DNA of 64,000 bases from positions 62,001 to 126,000 of the forward strand of contig JAJZDZ010000003.1 in assembly GCA_021851325.1 (NCBI GenBank), given 5' to 3'. The notes below the pieces were generated by a model. The model was not told where the DNA came from. It ran no database searches and was given only the letters and a program-made list of their open reading frames with translations. Source of the stretch: Pseudomonadota bacterium. Lineage in GTDB: Bacteria > Pseudomonadota > Alphaproteobacteria > Micropepsales > Micropepsaceae. The translations under genes and the position numbers were made by a program. Shown here piece by piece: positions 38,149 through 47,588 of the stretch. Position 1 is the first letter of the stretch. Each line of letters begins with the position of its first letter.

Positions 38149-39433
38149 AGCGCAGCGCTTCTACCGGATCGAGCCGAGCGGCCCGCCAGGACGGATAAAG
38201 TGTAGCGAGAAAACTCAGAACAAGTGCCATGCCAACCACTGCAATAACCTCGCCACGATTAATCTCCGCCGGCATACGGCTCAGGAAATAGATTTCCGGA
38301 TTGAAGAGATCCGTACCAGTCAGGCGAGAAAGAAAGTTTCGTATGGCATTTATGTTATCGCAGAACACTACTCCCACAATGAAGCCAAGGAACGTACCGA
38401 TTACTCCTACGCTACTCCCGGCAATCAGGAAAACCCGCATGATAGCACCGCGCGTGGCCCCCATCGTCCGCAATATTGCGATATCAGCGCCTTTGTCTTT
38501 TACCAACATGATCAATCCGGAAATGATGTTGAGTGCAGCGACCAGCACGATCAGCATCAAAATCAGAAACATAACATTCTTTTCTACATTGATGGCACCT
38601 ACCAGGCTCGAATTCATATCCTGCCAGGTAAGAACCCGCGTGTTTGGCCCAGCCGCCAGACCAATCGCACCAGCCATGGCATCAGCGCGATCCGGATTCT
38701 TAATCATCACTTCAAGTCCACTGACGCCATTGCTTGTATTAAAGAACAACTGTGCCTGTGCCAGCGGCATGAATATAAACGCCTTATCATACTCGCTCAT
38801 GCCCAAATTGAATGTACCCGCCACGACATAGCTCTTTATTCGCGGTGTTACGCCGAAGGGAGTCACGGTTCCACGTGGAGCCATTAATGTCACTCGCATG
38901 CCAGGAACCAGTTGCAAAGCATCTGCGAGACGCGAGCCAAGGATCACGCTATCCCCGGCTTTAAAACGTGCAAGAGCGTGAGGAGAAAGCGTCGATGCTA
39001 TCGGCTTATCTTCAGCAATGTCCCTAGGTGTCATCCCCCTTACAATAACGCCAGAATTCGTGCTCGATGATGCCGCTACCACCTGCCCGTCGACGATCGG
39101 GTAAACCCTGACCACCCCGGGCACCTTCCGTACGCGCGCGGCTATTGCATTATAGTCATCAAGATTCCCCGCCAGACTTTGAACTATGGCATGTCCGTTC
39201 AGGCCAAGAATCTTGCTCAAGAGTTCATCACGAAAGCCATTCATCACGCTCATCACGATAATAAGGGCGGCTACTCCGATCATGATCCCAAGTAGGGACA
39301 GGAGCGAAATCACCGAGATGTAGCCTTCCTTGCGCTTGGGCCTAAGATAGCGCAGCGCGATCATCCATTCGAAGCTGGAAAATGGCGCAATGCGCTTGGC
39401 TCGAATCTCTGGCTGCGAGCTTAAAATAGCCAT
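38141..39433 (-). CDS. lolC: Lipoprotein-releasing ABC transporter permease LolC/LolE
   Basis: 430 aa. It has an FtsX-like architecture: an N-terminal transmembrane helix after [20 protein letters not shown], a large periplasmic domain (about 60-275), and three C-terminal helices ([60 protein letters not shown]), ending with the [12 protein letters not shown] motif. Alphaproteobacteria usually carry one permease that forms a homodimer in place of LolC plus LolE, consistent with the single gene here. It lies 3 bp after proS and overlaps lolD. Confidence 0.94.
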   Translation of the reverse strand: MAILSSQPEIRAKRIAPFSSFEWMIALRYLRPKRKEGYISVISLLSLLGIMIGVAALIIVMSVMNGFRDELLSKILGLNGHAIVQSLAGNLDDYNAIAARVRKVPGVVRVYPIVDGQVVAASSSTNSGVIVRGMTPRDIAEDKPIASTLSPHALARFKAGDSVILGSRLADALQLVPGMRVTLMAPRGTVTPFGVTPRIKSYVVAGTFNLGMSEYDKAFIFMPLAQAQLFFNTSNGVSGLEVMIKNPDRADAMAGAIGLAAGPNTRVLTWQDMNSSLVGAINVEKNVMFLILMLIVLVAALNIISGLIMLVKDKGADIAILRTMGATRGAIMRVFLIAGSSVGVIGTFLGFIVGVVFCDNINAIRNFLSRLTGTDLFNPEIYFLSRMPAEINRGEVIAVVGMALVLSFLATLYPSWRAARLDPVEALRYE

Positions 39434-39436
39434 CGG

Positions 39437-40762
39437 TCAAATACCCTGGACCAGGTATTTGACCGCCGCATCAGGAGACATCTCCTGCCTCGCACCACCA
39501 GCGCGCACCTTTATCTCTACTTTGCCAGCGGATAGTCCGCGCGGACCCACCACAAGCTGATAGGGAATGCCGATTAGATCTGCCGTCGCAAACTTTGCAC
39601 CTGGCCGCTCGTCTGTATCGTCATACAAAACCTCGATACCTGCTGCGTTCAACTGGCTATAAAGTGCGTCGCATGCTTGGTCAGTTTCTGCATCGCCTGA
39701 CTTCAGATTGATGAGTGCGACGCGAAATGGGGCGACTGATTCAGGCCAAATGATTCCTGCATCGTCGTGGCAGGCTTCAATGATCGCCCCAACCAAGCGA
39801 GACACGCCAATGCCGTAGGACCCCATCTCTACCGGCACCTCCTTGCCATCGGGGCCGGTTACCACCGCCTTCATTGGAGCGGAATATTTAGTACCAAAAT
39901 AAAATACTTGTCCTACTTCAATTCCACGGGCAGACAACCGCTTTTCCGCTGGCACTTCCCTCTCGAAGCGCGCGGCATCATGTACGTCTTCTGTCGCCGC
40001 GTACAGCTCTGTGCGAGCACGTACAATGGATTCCAGATCTCCGTAGAAATCAGTATCTTCACCAGGTATCGGCATATCGAGTAAATCCTTATGACAGTAT
40101 ACCTGGCTCTCACCTGTTTCTGCCAGCACGATAAATTCGTGTGACAAATCTCCGCCAATCGGACCTGTTTCCGCTCGCATCGGAATACTTTTCAGTCCCA
40201 TGCGAGCAAAGGTTCTCAAATACGCTACATACATACGGTTATAAGCTCGACGCGCCGCGGCAGCGTCGATATCAAAGGAATATGCATCCTTCATTAGAAA
40301 TTCACGCCCGCGCATAACACCAAAGCGTGGACGAACTTCATCCCGGAATTTCCACTGCGTGTGGTACATATTTAGAGGCAGCTGCTTGTAGCTGCGTACA
40401 TAGGCCCGAAAGATTTCAGTGACCATTTCCTCGTTGGTGGGGCCATACAGCAGATCACGGTCATGCCGATCCTTGATCCTCAGCATTTCCTTTCCATAGT
40501 CATCGTAGCGGCCACTCTCGCGCCAGAGTTCAGCTGACTGTAGAGTCGGCATAAGGATTTCAATTGCCCCCGCACGGTTCATTTCCTCGTGAACGATGCC
40601 TTTGATTTTGTTCAACACGCGGATACCCAATGGCAACCATGCATAGATCCCGGCAGCCTCCTGGCGGATCAACCCGGCTCGCAGCATGAGCCGGTGGCTA
40701 ACGATCTGGGCTTCAGCGGGGGTCTCTTTGAGGACGGGTAGGAAGTAGCGGGACAGGCGCAT
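39437..40762 (-). CDS. proS: Prolyl-tRNA synthetase, short alphaproteobacterial form
   Basis: 441 aa, class II synthetase. Motif 1 ([20 protein letters not shown]), motif 2 ([20 protein letters not shown]) and motif 3 ([16 protein letters not shown]) are present, as is the C-terminal anticodon-binding domain. The about 180-residue INS editing insertion of E. coli ProRS is absent, as usual in alphaproteobacteria. The start is ATG 40762 ([15 protein letters not shown]); an open frame extends further upstream without family similarity. The order proS-lolC-lolD is conserved in the class. Confidence 0.96.
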   Translation of the reverse strand: MRLSRYFLPVLKETPAEAQIVSHRLMLRAGLIRQEAAGIYAWLPLGIRVLNKIKGIVHEEMNRAGAIEILMPTLQSAELWRESGRYDDYGKEMLRIKDRHDRDLLYGPTNEEMVTEIFRAYVRSYKQLPLNMYHTQWKFRDEVRPRFGVMRGREFLMKDAYSFDIDAAAARRAYNRMYVAYLRTFARMGLKSIPMRAETGPIGGDLSHEFIVLAETGESQVYCHKDLLDMPIPGEDTDFYGDLESIVRARTELYAATEDVHDAARFEREVPAEKRLSARGIEVGQVFYFGTKYSAPMKAVVTGPDGKEVPVEMGSYGIGVSRLVGAIIEACHDDAGIIWPESVAPFRVALINLKSGDAETDQACDALYSQLNAAGIEVLYDDTDERPGAKFATADLIGIPYQLVVGPRGLSAGKVEIKVRAGGARQEMSPDAAVKYLVQGI

Positions 40763-41024
40763 GGATGTGTGCTCTCGTGGCAGTGCATCCCTGTGTTCTA
40801 GAGAAGCCGCCGGAAGAGGGCAAATGCATCTGTAGTCCCCGAGGCGAAAGGGAGAAAATTGGCCCAGGTCGGTTGGTTCAGGGACCGGTCCCACTCCATC
40901 AGCTTCCCAGCAGACCGCGCCGGCATGGTTGGCGCCCCTCAGGCGGAAAATCGCGCCATGGTGTCCCTGAGCGGCAGCGCATCATCCCCCTGCACTCCGC
41001 CCGTTCTGCGCGTAGAATGGGGTT

Positions 41025-41774
41025 ATGGTCCAGCCTCCGCAGTTTACCCCCGATGCCCGCCCCATACCCTCTCCCAGGAGGACCAATCTGCGGGGATGGG
41101 GGGCCTCGTTCGTCCTGCATGGCCTGGGGTGCTTTCTCGTCGTTGCTTTCCTCACACAGCATGCTCCTAAGCCAGAAGCCGCACTAAAACCCCTCTACGT
41201 CAGGATCATTCCCGAAATTCCACTCGGCGCTCATTCCGCCGCGCCAGTGGCAATGCCGGCACAAATGCCGCAGGAGCAAGCGACCCGTGGTCCGCGAGCG
41301 GCGCCAAGGCCGCAAGGTGTGCGCAGAAATGGCAGCAGGCCGCTGACTGACCCCTTCGAACTTAAACTTCAACGTTTGGCGCAATTAAGAAATCCGGACA
41401 GTACACTCACCCTGAATACTGAAGGAACATCTGTACAAACCGCAGGAATTTCGGGGCGCACTGGTGATCTGGCCTATAGCGTACGCGACGCTATTCGTGC
41501 ACGCGTGCTGCGTAAATGGAACATTAACTTCACGAGATTAGCCGGACGCCACATCATCATAACACTACATGTCGTACTGACAGGCAGCGGCAAACTCGCA
41601 TCCATCAGGATCGCTGGAGAGCATGCTCATGCCAAGGATCTAACATGGATGGATATTGCTCTCAGCGCGCGAAACGCCGTCATTCTCTCGGCCCCCTTTA
41701 AGCTTCCGGCACAACTACGACGAAAAGGGTACCGCTTCACGCTTACTCTCGACCCCCGGCAGACGCTGCACTGA
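41025..41774 (+). CDS. TonB/TolA-like cell-envelope protein
   Basis: 249 aa. The N-terminal region has a basic stretch and one transmembrane helix (WGASFVLHGLGCFLVVAFLT, about 25-45). A Pro/Ala/Arg-rich periplasmic linker (about 60-115) follows, and then a compact C-terminal domain: DAIRARVLRKWNINFTRLAG, IIITLHVVLTGSGKLASIRI and a final strand YRFTLTLDPRQ. This topology is that of energy-transducing TonB or TolA. No exbB, exbD, tolQ or tolR lies beside it, so the partner is unknown. It is divergent from proS across about 260 bp with no other gene. Confidence 0.65.
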   Translation: MVQPPQFTPDARPIPSPRRTNLRGWGASFVLHGLGCFLVVAFLTQHAPKPEAALKPLYVRIIPEIPLGAHSAAPVAMPAQMPQEQATRGPRAAPRPQGVRRNGSRPLTDPFELKLQRLAQLRNPDSTLTLNTEGTSVQTAGISGRTGDLAYSVRDAIRARVLRKWNINFTRLAGRHIIITLHVVLTGSGKLASIRIAGEHAHAKDLTWMDIALSARNAVILSAPFKLPAQLRRKGYRFTLTLDPRQTLH

Positions 41775-41799
41775 CTAGGCAACTATGCAAACAGGAGTG

Positions 41800-42720
41800 C
41801 TACGGCAGGTCACGGGCGACGCGAAATCCGGCGTAAGCTGAGTAGTCCTGTTCACCACCATCGGGAAGTCCGGCTGCACGAGCTGCCGAGCGGACAAAGA
41901 TGGGGGTATTATCCCACGAGCCTCCGCGGATCACATGCTTCCTGCAATCGCCTCCCGCCCAGACCTTGGCAACATGCGGAGCACCAACATAGTCCTTGTG
42001 CCAGCAATCGGCAGTCCACTCCCACACATTTCCAAGCATTCCATAAAGACCGAAGGGATTTGGCTTAAAGGCATTTACGGGCGCCAGCACACTGTAATCG
42101 TAGGGGCTACCACATCCATTACAGTTCGCATTGTCCTTTCCAATCCCCTCTCCCCACCATCGCGCCGTTGTTGTACCAGCGCGGGCCGCATATTCCCACT
42201 CTGCTTCACTTGGAAGACGGTAAGGACCGCCTGGCCGGTAATGAATTTTGGGATGCGCAATTCGAACCAGATGGTTGATCCAGGCAATATAGGCGTCTGC
42301 ATCATGCCAATCGAGACATACCGCAGGCCAGTCAGGGGGTTCTGTCACTGCCGGTGAATAGACAAGCCCCTGCCGCGTCACCGTCCAGCGTGTATTCAGA
42401 ATCCGATTACAAGGTTTTGGTCGATAGTGGGTCGCGCGCAGAAATAGTCTGAACTGATGGTCACTAACTACATATTTTCCTAGTGCAAACGCCTTTACGG
42501 TTACGACGTGCTGCGGTCCCTCGTTATCGAAGTGTCCGGGTTCGCTTTTGGGACTCCCCATGACAAATCGTCCGCCCGGAATCGCAATCATGATTGGGCA
42601 ATACTTACACTCTTGGAATTGTCGCCCTTTGAGATCCGGAACGGGTCCGGCCGCCGAGCACGCCAATCCCACCAGAGACAGCACGAAGAGAAGCAGGATT
42701 GAGCGCCATAGGGAGGCCAT
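41800..42720 (-). CDS. Formylglycine-generating-enzyme (SUMF1/FGE-sulfatase) family protein, exported
   Basis: 306 aa. A signal sequence (MASLWRSILLLFVLSLVGLA before C21) may be a weak lipobox. The FGE-sulfatase fold is clear: IPGGRFVMGSP, KYVVSDHQFRLFL, PYRLPSEAEWEYAARAGTTT, NPFGLYGMLGNVWEWTADCW, HVIRGGSWDN and AYAGFRVARD. The two cysteines that true FGE places shortly after RGGSW (for copper and catalysis) are absent, since the sequence reads NTPIFVRSAAR. Sulfatase maturation is therefore unlikely, and it may be a structural or PvdO/EgtB-like member. About ten other cysteines (CKYC, NCNGCG) suggest periplasmic disulfides. It is convergent with the TonB-like gene. Confidence 0.85.
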   Translation of the reverse strand: MASLWRSILLLFVLSLVGLACSAAGPVPDLKGRQFQECKYCPIMIAIPGGRFVMGSPKSEPGHFDNEGPQHVVTVKAFALGKYVVSDHQFRLFLRATHYRPKPCNRILNTRWTVTRQGLVYSPAVTEPPDWPAVCLDWHDADAYIAWINHLVRIAHPKIHYRPGGPYRLPSEAEWEYAARAGTTTARWWGEGIGKDNANCNGCGSPYDYSVLAPVNAFKPNPFGLYGMLGNVWEWTADCWHKDYVGAPHVAKVWAGGDCRKHVIRGGSWDNTPIFVRSAARAAGLPDGGEQDYSAYAGFRVARDLP

Positions 42721-42766
42721 GCGAGAAATCCGGCGGGGGGCGGCCTACCATGGCATGAGCGCGCGA

Positions 42767-42973
42767 TCAGTGCACGCTTGCCTGACCCAGATACAGGTCA
42801 GCCACATCAGCCACCTGACACCACAGGGCGGCCGCTTCGCGTTCATCGGCAATAAGGTTCTCCGCAGCGCGCCGGCGAATGATCGAGCTTGCCTCGCTCC
42901 CGAAGGTGACAACAGCCCAGCGTGCTATGGCAGCGATGTCTTCTTGATTCGTGATCATGCCCCACTGAAGCAT
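42767..42973 (-). CDS. Hypothetical small helical protein (68 aa)
   Basis: Not recognised. The product reads as a soluble, helical small protein: EDIAAIARWAVVTFGSEASS, then RRRAAENLIADEREAAALWC and a short end. ATG 42958 (63 aa) is an alternative start, and neither has a strong ribosome site. The amino-acid pattern looks like real coding sequence, and the frame is open across nearly the whole gap between two same-strand genes. It may be a small regulatory protein. Support is moderate. Confidence 0.45.
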   Translation of the reverse strand: MLQWGMITNQEDIAAIARWAVVTFGSEASSIIRRRAAENLIADEREAAALWCQVADVADLYLGQASVH

Positions 42974-43009
42974 GACATCCGGACCTGAATTTTGAGGAGG
43001 CGCAAAATT

Positions 43010-43456
43010 CTAACGCCTCGTCGCTTTGCCCTGCGCTCTAAGGGCCCCCGCAGCTCGCATTTTTTCTTTGATAAGAAGGCGGGAACAGGCATTGGATGCG
43101 GCAAGCCCCTGATTGAGGCCCTGTATTCTAACAGGAATGTAACCTGCGGCCGTGTGCGCCAAAATGATCTGCCCAGGAATTTGAATTGGTGGGGCGGCGT
43201 AAGGTCCCTCTGCTGGCGCAACCTGTTTACCATTTGCATTCGTGCCACCAGCATAGTCGGCGTGGTTCTCAAGGCCGTAGCACGGGCCCGGCGGCGGCCC
43301 CCTGAGAATCGCTTGTTCAGAAACCGAGTTAAGCCCCGCGCCGTAGGCGGCCGCGCCGGCCAGAACCATGGGCAGAAGGGCAAAAAGCAGAGTTAACAAT
43401 AAGAGTGGCACCAGATATCCGCCGCGATGCCGTGCCGATTGCTGCAAAATTTTCAT
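43010..43456 (-). CDS. Hypothetical membrane-anchored protein (148 aa)
   Basis: Not recognised. The N-terminus carries a basic stretch and a hydrophobic segment (GGYLVPLLLLTLLFALLPMV, about 12-35), which could be an uncleaved anchor or a signal peptide. The rest is a Pro/Gly/Ala-rich region (ILRGPPPGPCYGLENHADYA) and a basic C-terminus (RAAGALRAQGKATRR). No conserved motif is evident. It lies on the same strand as the gene at 42767 and after a roughly 200-bp gap from the DUF1467 gene that holds a strong hairpin. Confidence 0.45.
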   Translation of the reverse strand: MKILQQSARHRGGYLVPLLLLTLLFALLPMVLAGAAAYGAGLNSVSEQAILRGPPPGPCYGLENHADYAGGTNANGKQVAPAEGPYAAPPIQIPGQIILAHTAAGYIPVRIQGLNQGLAASNACSRLLIKEKMRAAGALRAQGKATRR

Positions 43457-43576
43457 GGGAGTAGCGCTAAAATTGCGTGACAGAGGCCCGTGACCCCGCT
43501 AACGTTTCACAATTGTAAGGGCGCTTGGATAATAAATAGTAAGCAAGAGCGGCCAAGTTCGGGGAGAGCTTTCGGT

Positions 43577-43601
43577 AGGGGGCCGGTTGATCCGGCCCTC
43601 T
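43577..43601 (+). terminator. Strong GC-rich hairpin downstream of the DUF1467 gene
   Basis: A 10-bp stem (43577-43586 with 43592-43601, one G-T pair) closes a 5-nt loop TTGAT. It sits about 55 bp past the stop of the last gene of the nuo-to-DUF1467 unit. Four T residues follow at 43607-43610, but on the plus strand. On the minus strand, where the transcripts arrive, there is no T-run, so the terminator function is uncertain. Confidence 0.4.
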
Positions 43602-43655
43602 CGTCGTTTTGGGGGGCCGGCTTCCTAGTCTGAGCAACACTCCCCGCAGCGACGA

Positions 43656-43943
43656 CTAGATCCGGATCACGCCAGCAAGCACAAGACCACCGCATATCAG
43701 CCAGACTACCGTGGCGGCGACTGTGGACCACAATATCTTTGCACGCATACTCAGAGCCGGTACCGGTGGCGCTGCGGGCAAGGCTCCTGGGCCTATTTGT
43801 CCTGGCGGATCGTCCTCATAAGGAAGTCCGATCGGCAGCAACATCAGAAATGCCAAAAACCAGACGATGGCATAGACGCCGAATATCATCGCCCACCAAG
43901 CTGCGCGGTCGGCATAGTGCATGAGCACCGCGCCGGTGACCAT
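43656..43943 (-). CDS. DUF1467 family membrane protein
   Basis: 95 aa. Two transmembrane segments (MIFGVYAIVWFLAFLMLLPI and WSTVAATVVWLICGGLVLAG) are separated by a Pro-rich loop with EDDPPGQIGPGALPAAPP. DUF1467 proteins are small alphaproteobacterial membrane proteins of unknown role encoded between mce and proS. The ATG overlaps the mce stop (TAATG), indicating coupled translation. It closes the long minus-strand run that begins with nuoA. Confidence 0.8.
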   Translation of the reverse strand: MVTGAVLMHYADRAAWWAMIFGVYAIVWFLAFLMLLPIGLPYEDDPPGQIGPGALPAAPPVPALSMRAKILWSTVAATVVWLICGGLVLAGVIRI

Positions 43944-44347
43944 TAGCGCTGCTCCAGCTCTATCAGCGTACCAACAAAATCTTTAGGGTGAAGAAATACG
44001 ACCGGTTTGCCATGAGCCCCGATTTTCGGCTCGCCAGTTCCCGTAATGGTCGCGCCCCTAGCCTTCATTTGTGCGACAGCAGCGTGGATGTCATCAACCT
44101 CGTAGCAGATATGATGCATTCCTCCGCTGGGATTTTTTTCGAGAAACTTCGCAATCGGCGAGTTAGCGCCCAGAGGCTCAAGCAATTCAATTTTAGTATT
44201 TGGAAGTTCCACAAAGACCGTCGTGACACCATGATCCGGTTGAGGAACCGGGTCACTAACCTGAGCTCCTAGTGTTAGACGATAGACCGCGGCGGCGGCG
44301 GCAATATCGCGCGTTGCGATGGCGACGTGATTGAGGCGACCAATCAT
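43943..44347 (-). CDS. mce: Methylmalonyl-CoA epimerase
   Basis: 134 aa, glyoxalase/VOC fold. It interconverts (R)- and (S)-methylmalonyl-CoA (also ethylmalonyl-CoA in the ethylmalonyl-CoA pathway). Metal ligands are in GRLNHVAIATRD (H7), SGGMHHICYEVDDI and FVGTLIELEQ (final Glu), with TIELLEPLGANSPIAKFLEK-like substrate loop. It lies 61 bp downstream of rnj and is coupled to the DUF1467 gene. The malyl-CoA lyase at 4.3 kb belongs to the same metabolic context. Confidence 0.93.
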   Translation of the reverse strand: MIGRLNHVAIATRDIAAAAAVYRLTLGAQVSDPVPQPDHGVTTVFVELPNTKIELLEPLGANSPIAKFLEKNPSGGMHHICYEVDDIHAAVAQMKARGATITGTGEPKIGAHGKPVVFLHPKDFVGTLIELEQR

Positions 44348-44408
44348 CCTCGTGCTCCCCGGAAAGCCCTGTCTATCTAAAGCGCCTGATCACATCCGAC
44401 AAGCCGGT

Positions 44409-46064
44409 TCAAACCCAGACTACCTCAACCCGGGTCACCGGCTTCTTATCCCAGACGCTTTGGGCCGCCCTCCTCGCAGAACGCCTGACTGCCTCACCCA
44501 AGGCCTGCTCATCTGCCTTCTTAGGATTGTGGCGTTTTAAGGTTTCCAGAACCGCTGCGCGGACAGGGCCCCCGACCTCATCTGGGATACCCTCCAGAAA
44601 AATAGCCGGTTCCGCACGGACCCTTCCCTTAACGTCAAGAATAAGCGTCACCGCGATCAGACCTGCAAAAGCCATAGCCCGACGCTGCCGACCGATCCCA
44701 TCCCCCTCAGGAACAAGCACCCGACCATCAAGACACATCCTCCCGGACGGAACCTCGTCAACGATCTCAGGCTTTCCGGGGGCCAACCTCAGCATTTGCC
44801 CATTAGCCAGCACCACGGCTTCTGGGACCTGAAGAGAGCGGGCCAATCTGGCATGCTCAGCGAGGTGTCTCAACTCGCCGTGAACCGGAACCGAGATCTT
44901 TGGGCGAATCCAGCTATACATCTCTGACAATTCATCTCTGTAGGGATGGCCAGAGACATGAACAAAGTGATCCTGCTCGGTCAGAATCTCCACGCCCAGA
45001 GAGGCGAGCTGATTGTGCAGCGCGAATATCGCTAACTCATTTCCGGGAATGATGCGTGAAGAGAATATGACAGTGTCCCCGGAACCAAGCGAAACCGTGG
45101 GGTGCTGCCCCTGGGCAATCCGCGCCAGGGCTGCGCGCGGCTCTCCCTGGCTACCTGTAACCAGGTACAGAACGTGACGTCCCGGCATCTCGGCAGCATC
45201 GGCCTCACTGATTAGGGCAGGAAAATCTTTGAGATAACCGCTTGCCCGAGCCGCCGCGATGATCCGATGCATGGATCGTCCGACAAGGCAAACCTCACGT
45301 TCCGCCGCCCTAGCCGCCTTTGCGATTGTGTCCAGCCGGGCAACGTTTGAAGCAAATGCGGTCACCGCTACGCGGCCTTCCAGTCCTTGGATCAGCTCTC
45401 CAATGGAATGACGAACCTTGGCCTCGGAACCCGAGTGCCCCTGCGCAAGAGCGTTGGTTGAATCACAAACCAAGGCGAGTACGCCTTCATCGCCGAGCCG
45501 ACGCAGACGAGCGTCATCGGTCGAAGCGCCCACCAAAGGTTCTGGATCAAGCTTCCAGTCACCCGTATGCACAACCTTGCCTAAAGGCGTGCTAATCGAC
45601 AGTGCGTTAGGCTCTGGAATCGAATGAGTGATAGAAATGAAGTCGACGGAAAAGGGTCCCAGAGCGATGTGTCCTCCAAGAGGCACAACATGCATTGGGC
45701 ACTGCTTTTCAAGACCGGCGTCCAACAGCTTGTTTCGGACAAGCTCCGCTGTGAAAGCTGTCGCATAAACTGGACAGCGAAGCATTGGCCACAAATAGGG
45801 AATAGCGCCAATGTGATCCTCGTGAGCGTGCGTAAGGACTATCCCTAGAACATCCTCGCGCAGTTCGGTCAGGTAGGAAATATCCGGCATGACCAAGTCC
45901 ACGCCCGGAGTTTGTCCCTCGCGTCCGAACACAACGCCACAATCAACTACAAGCCACTTCTTTTCTAGGCCCGAACCGAAGCCGTAGACGTTGAAATTCA
46001 TACCGATTTCGCCCGCTCCACCGAGCGGCAAAAAAACCAATTCCTCGTCTTGCAGCTTTATCAA
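44409..46064 (-). CDS. rnj: Ribonuclease J
   Basis: 551 aa metallo-beta-lactamase/beta-CASP nuclease that matures and decays RNA with 5'-exonuclease activity. The zinc motif HAHEDHIG lies at 79-86, with the PLGGAGEIGMN start, VHTGDWKLDPEP, the beta-CASP region SGSEAKVRHSIGE, and HVSGHPYRDELSEMYSWIRP with VPVHGELRHL. It starts with TTG overlapping the coaX stop by 4 bp (TTGA). It belongs to the coaX-rnj-mce run typical of alphaproteobacteria. Confidence 0.95.
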   Translation of the reverse strand: MIKLQDEELVFLPLGGAGEIGMNFNVYGFGSGLEKKWLVVDCGVVFGREGQTPGVDLVMPDISYLTELREDVLGIVLTHAHEDHIGAIPYLWPMLRCPVYATAFTAELVRNKLLDAGLEKQCPMHVVPLGGHIALGPFSVDFISITHSIPEPNALSISTPLGKVVHTGDWKLDPEPLVGASTDDARLRRLGDEGVLALVCDSTNALAQGHSGSEAKVRHSIGELIQGLEGRVAVTAFASNVARLDTIAKAARAAEREVCLVGRSMHRIIAAARASGYLKDFPALISEADAAEMPGRHVLYLVTGSQGEPRAALARIAQGQHPTVSLGSGDTVIFSSRIIPGNELAIFALHNQLASLGVEILTEQDHFVHVSGHPYRDELSEMYSWIRPKISVPVHGELRHLAEHARLARSLQVPEAVVLANGQMLRLAPGKPEIVDEVPSGRMCLDGRVLVPEGDGIGRQRRAMAFAGLIAVTLILDVKGRVRAEPAIFLEGIPDEVGGPVRAAVLETLKRHNPKKADEQALGEAVRRSARRAAQSVWDKKPVTRVEVVWV

Positions 46065-46852
46065 GAGGCGGGCCGCTCCCGCTTTCCCGAATTTCGGTCA
46101 TAAATGAGGATCAAGCCACGGATCGTCAGGTCGGGATCAAGATGATCTATCACCGATGTCTGCTTGTGAAAAAGGCTGGCCAGACCACCGGTTCCGATGA
46201 CCGTCATGTCCTTTCCGTATTCCGCCTTGATACGACCAATCAATCCCTCAATCAGGCCTACGTAACCCCAGTAGAGCCCAGATTGCATCGCGGGAACTGT
46301 ATCTTTTCCAATGACCGCCTGGGTTCTCTGGATGGCTACACGTGGCAGCATGGCCGCAGCCTGATGCAAAGCTTCAGCTGAAAGATTTACTCCAGGGGCG
46401 ATTACACCGCCTTGATAATCCCCCTTCTCACTTATCACATCGAAGGTGGTAGCTGTGCCAAAATCCACTACGATCAAAGCACCCGGATAACGCTCATGCG
46501 CGGCAACGGCATTTACAAGACGGTCCGCCCCGACAGCTTCTGGACGATCAATTTGGACTCTTATACCCAGATCAACCTCTGGATCTCCGACAACGAGCGG
46601 CTCGCACTTGAGATACCGACGACACAGCTGCCGGAGGTCAAATAAAATTGCGGGTACGACCGTCGCAATGATAGCTGCATCGATATCTTGAAAATTGAGG
46701 CTTTCGGTTTCAAACAGCTGGCGCAAGATAACCGCATATTCATCCGCCGTACGCGCTGTTTTAGTCATTGCACGCCACTCGGCCCGGATTCCGGAACCAT
46801 TATGTACTGCAAATACAATATTTGTATTTCCGGCATCGATAGCAAGTAGCAT
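46061..46852 (-). CDS. coaX: Type III pantothenate kinase
   Basis: 263 aa. It phosphorylates pantothenate in the first step of CoA synthesis, and the CoaX type is not feedback-inhibited by CoA. It is ASKHA-fold: MLLAIDAGNTNIVFAVHNG, the PEAVGADRLVNAVAAHERY core, LIVVDFGTATTFDVI, GGVIAPGVNLSAEAL and VIGTGGLASLF. I start at ATG 46852, one base after the birA stop; an upstream in-frame ATG lies inside birA. It overlaps rnj by 4 bp. Confidence 0.96.
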   Translation of the reverse strand: MLLAIDAGNTNIVFAVHNGSGIRAEWRAMTKTARTADEYAVILRQLFETESLNFQDIDAAIIATVVPAILFDLRQLCRRYLKCEPLVVGDPEVDLGIRVQIDRPEAVGADRLVNAVAAHERYPGALIVVDFGTATTFDVISEKGDYQGGVIAPGVNLSAEALHQAAAMLPRVAIQRTQAVIGKDTVPAMQSGLYWGYVGLIEGLIGRIKAEYGKDMTVIGTGGLASLFHKQTSVIDHLDPDLTIRGLILIYDRNSGKRERPAS

Positions 46853-46853
46853 C

Positions 46854-47588
46854 TCAGCTCCCGAAGTACACATCTGCGGCTGCTATGGTGACGGTAAGCT
46901 GTTCCTGCCGCAACAACAACGCACCGTTCTCATCGATACCTTCGAAAACGCCGCTCATCTCCGACTCCGCAAGACGGGCGCGGATCGGCTCTCCCAATCT
47001 TGCAGCCTGCTTCAGCCATTCTGACCGGATCGACCCAAAACCATCGTCCCGCCATACCTCATACCATCTAGCAAAGCTGGCCGCGAGTTCAGACAGCATT
47101 TCTCCCGCCGATGGCACCGCAACCCCAAGCGCGGCCAGGCTAGTGGCCGGAAACAGACTTTCGCCTGGATGGTTAGCCAGATTTATCCCAACTCCGATCG
47201 CAAGATAATCAGGAGTTCCCGTACCTGCAGTCTCAAGAAGAATGCCAGCAATTTTCCTGGATCGAACCAGAATGTCGTTGGGCCATTTGACCTCGACCTG
47301 AGCAGTGAACGAGCGCACCGCCTGAGCCGCGGCGACAGCTGTAACAAAAGACAACTGCGCACACTGGGCGATGCTGCACTGCGGACGCATAAGTAAAGTC
47401 GCCGCCAAGTTACCGTCACCGCTAGACCAGCTGCGTCCACGGCGACCACGTCCCATAGTCTGACGATCAGCCCTAATCCATAGGGGGACGCACGTACCAG
47501 CCCTCGCCTGGCGCCGCGCTTCTTCATTGGTTGAATCAATTTCGTCGAACTCTATTCGACCATAGCCATGCGGCCAGACTGCGCTCAC
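46854..47588 (-). CDS. birA: Biotin--[acetyl-CoA-carboxylase] ligase
   Basis: 244 aa. It attaches biotin to AccB and other biotin enzymes. Only the catalytic and C-terminal domains are present, without the winged-helix DNA-binding domain of E. coli BirA, so it is a ligase and not a repressor. It shows EFDEIDSTNEEARRQARAGT, the biotin loop GRGRRGRSWSSGDGN, VKWPNDILVRSRKIAGILLE with catalytic Lys, and GVGINLANHP. It starts with GTG overlapping the nuoN stop (GTGA). Confidence 0.95.
   Translation of the reverse strand: MSAVWPHGYGRIEFDEIDSTNEEARRQARAGTCVPLWIRADRQTMGRGRRGRSWSSGDGNLAATLLMRPQCSIAQCAQLSFVTAVAAAQAVRSFTAQVEVKWPNDILVRSRKIAGILLETAGTGTPDYLAIGVGINLANHPGESLFPATSLAALGVAVPSAGEMLSELAASFARWYEVWRDDGFGSIRSEWLKQAARLGEPIRARLAESEMSGVFEGIDENGALLLRQEQLTVTIAAADVYFGS

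Noticed and set aside
43577-43601. Simple intrinsic terminator for the nuo-to-DUF1467 transcript
   Set aside because: The hairpin is strong, but the T-run lies on the opposite strand side. It is kept as a low-confidence feature and not as a firm terminator.
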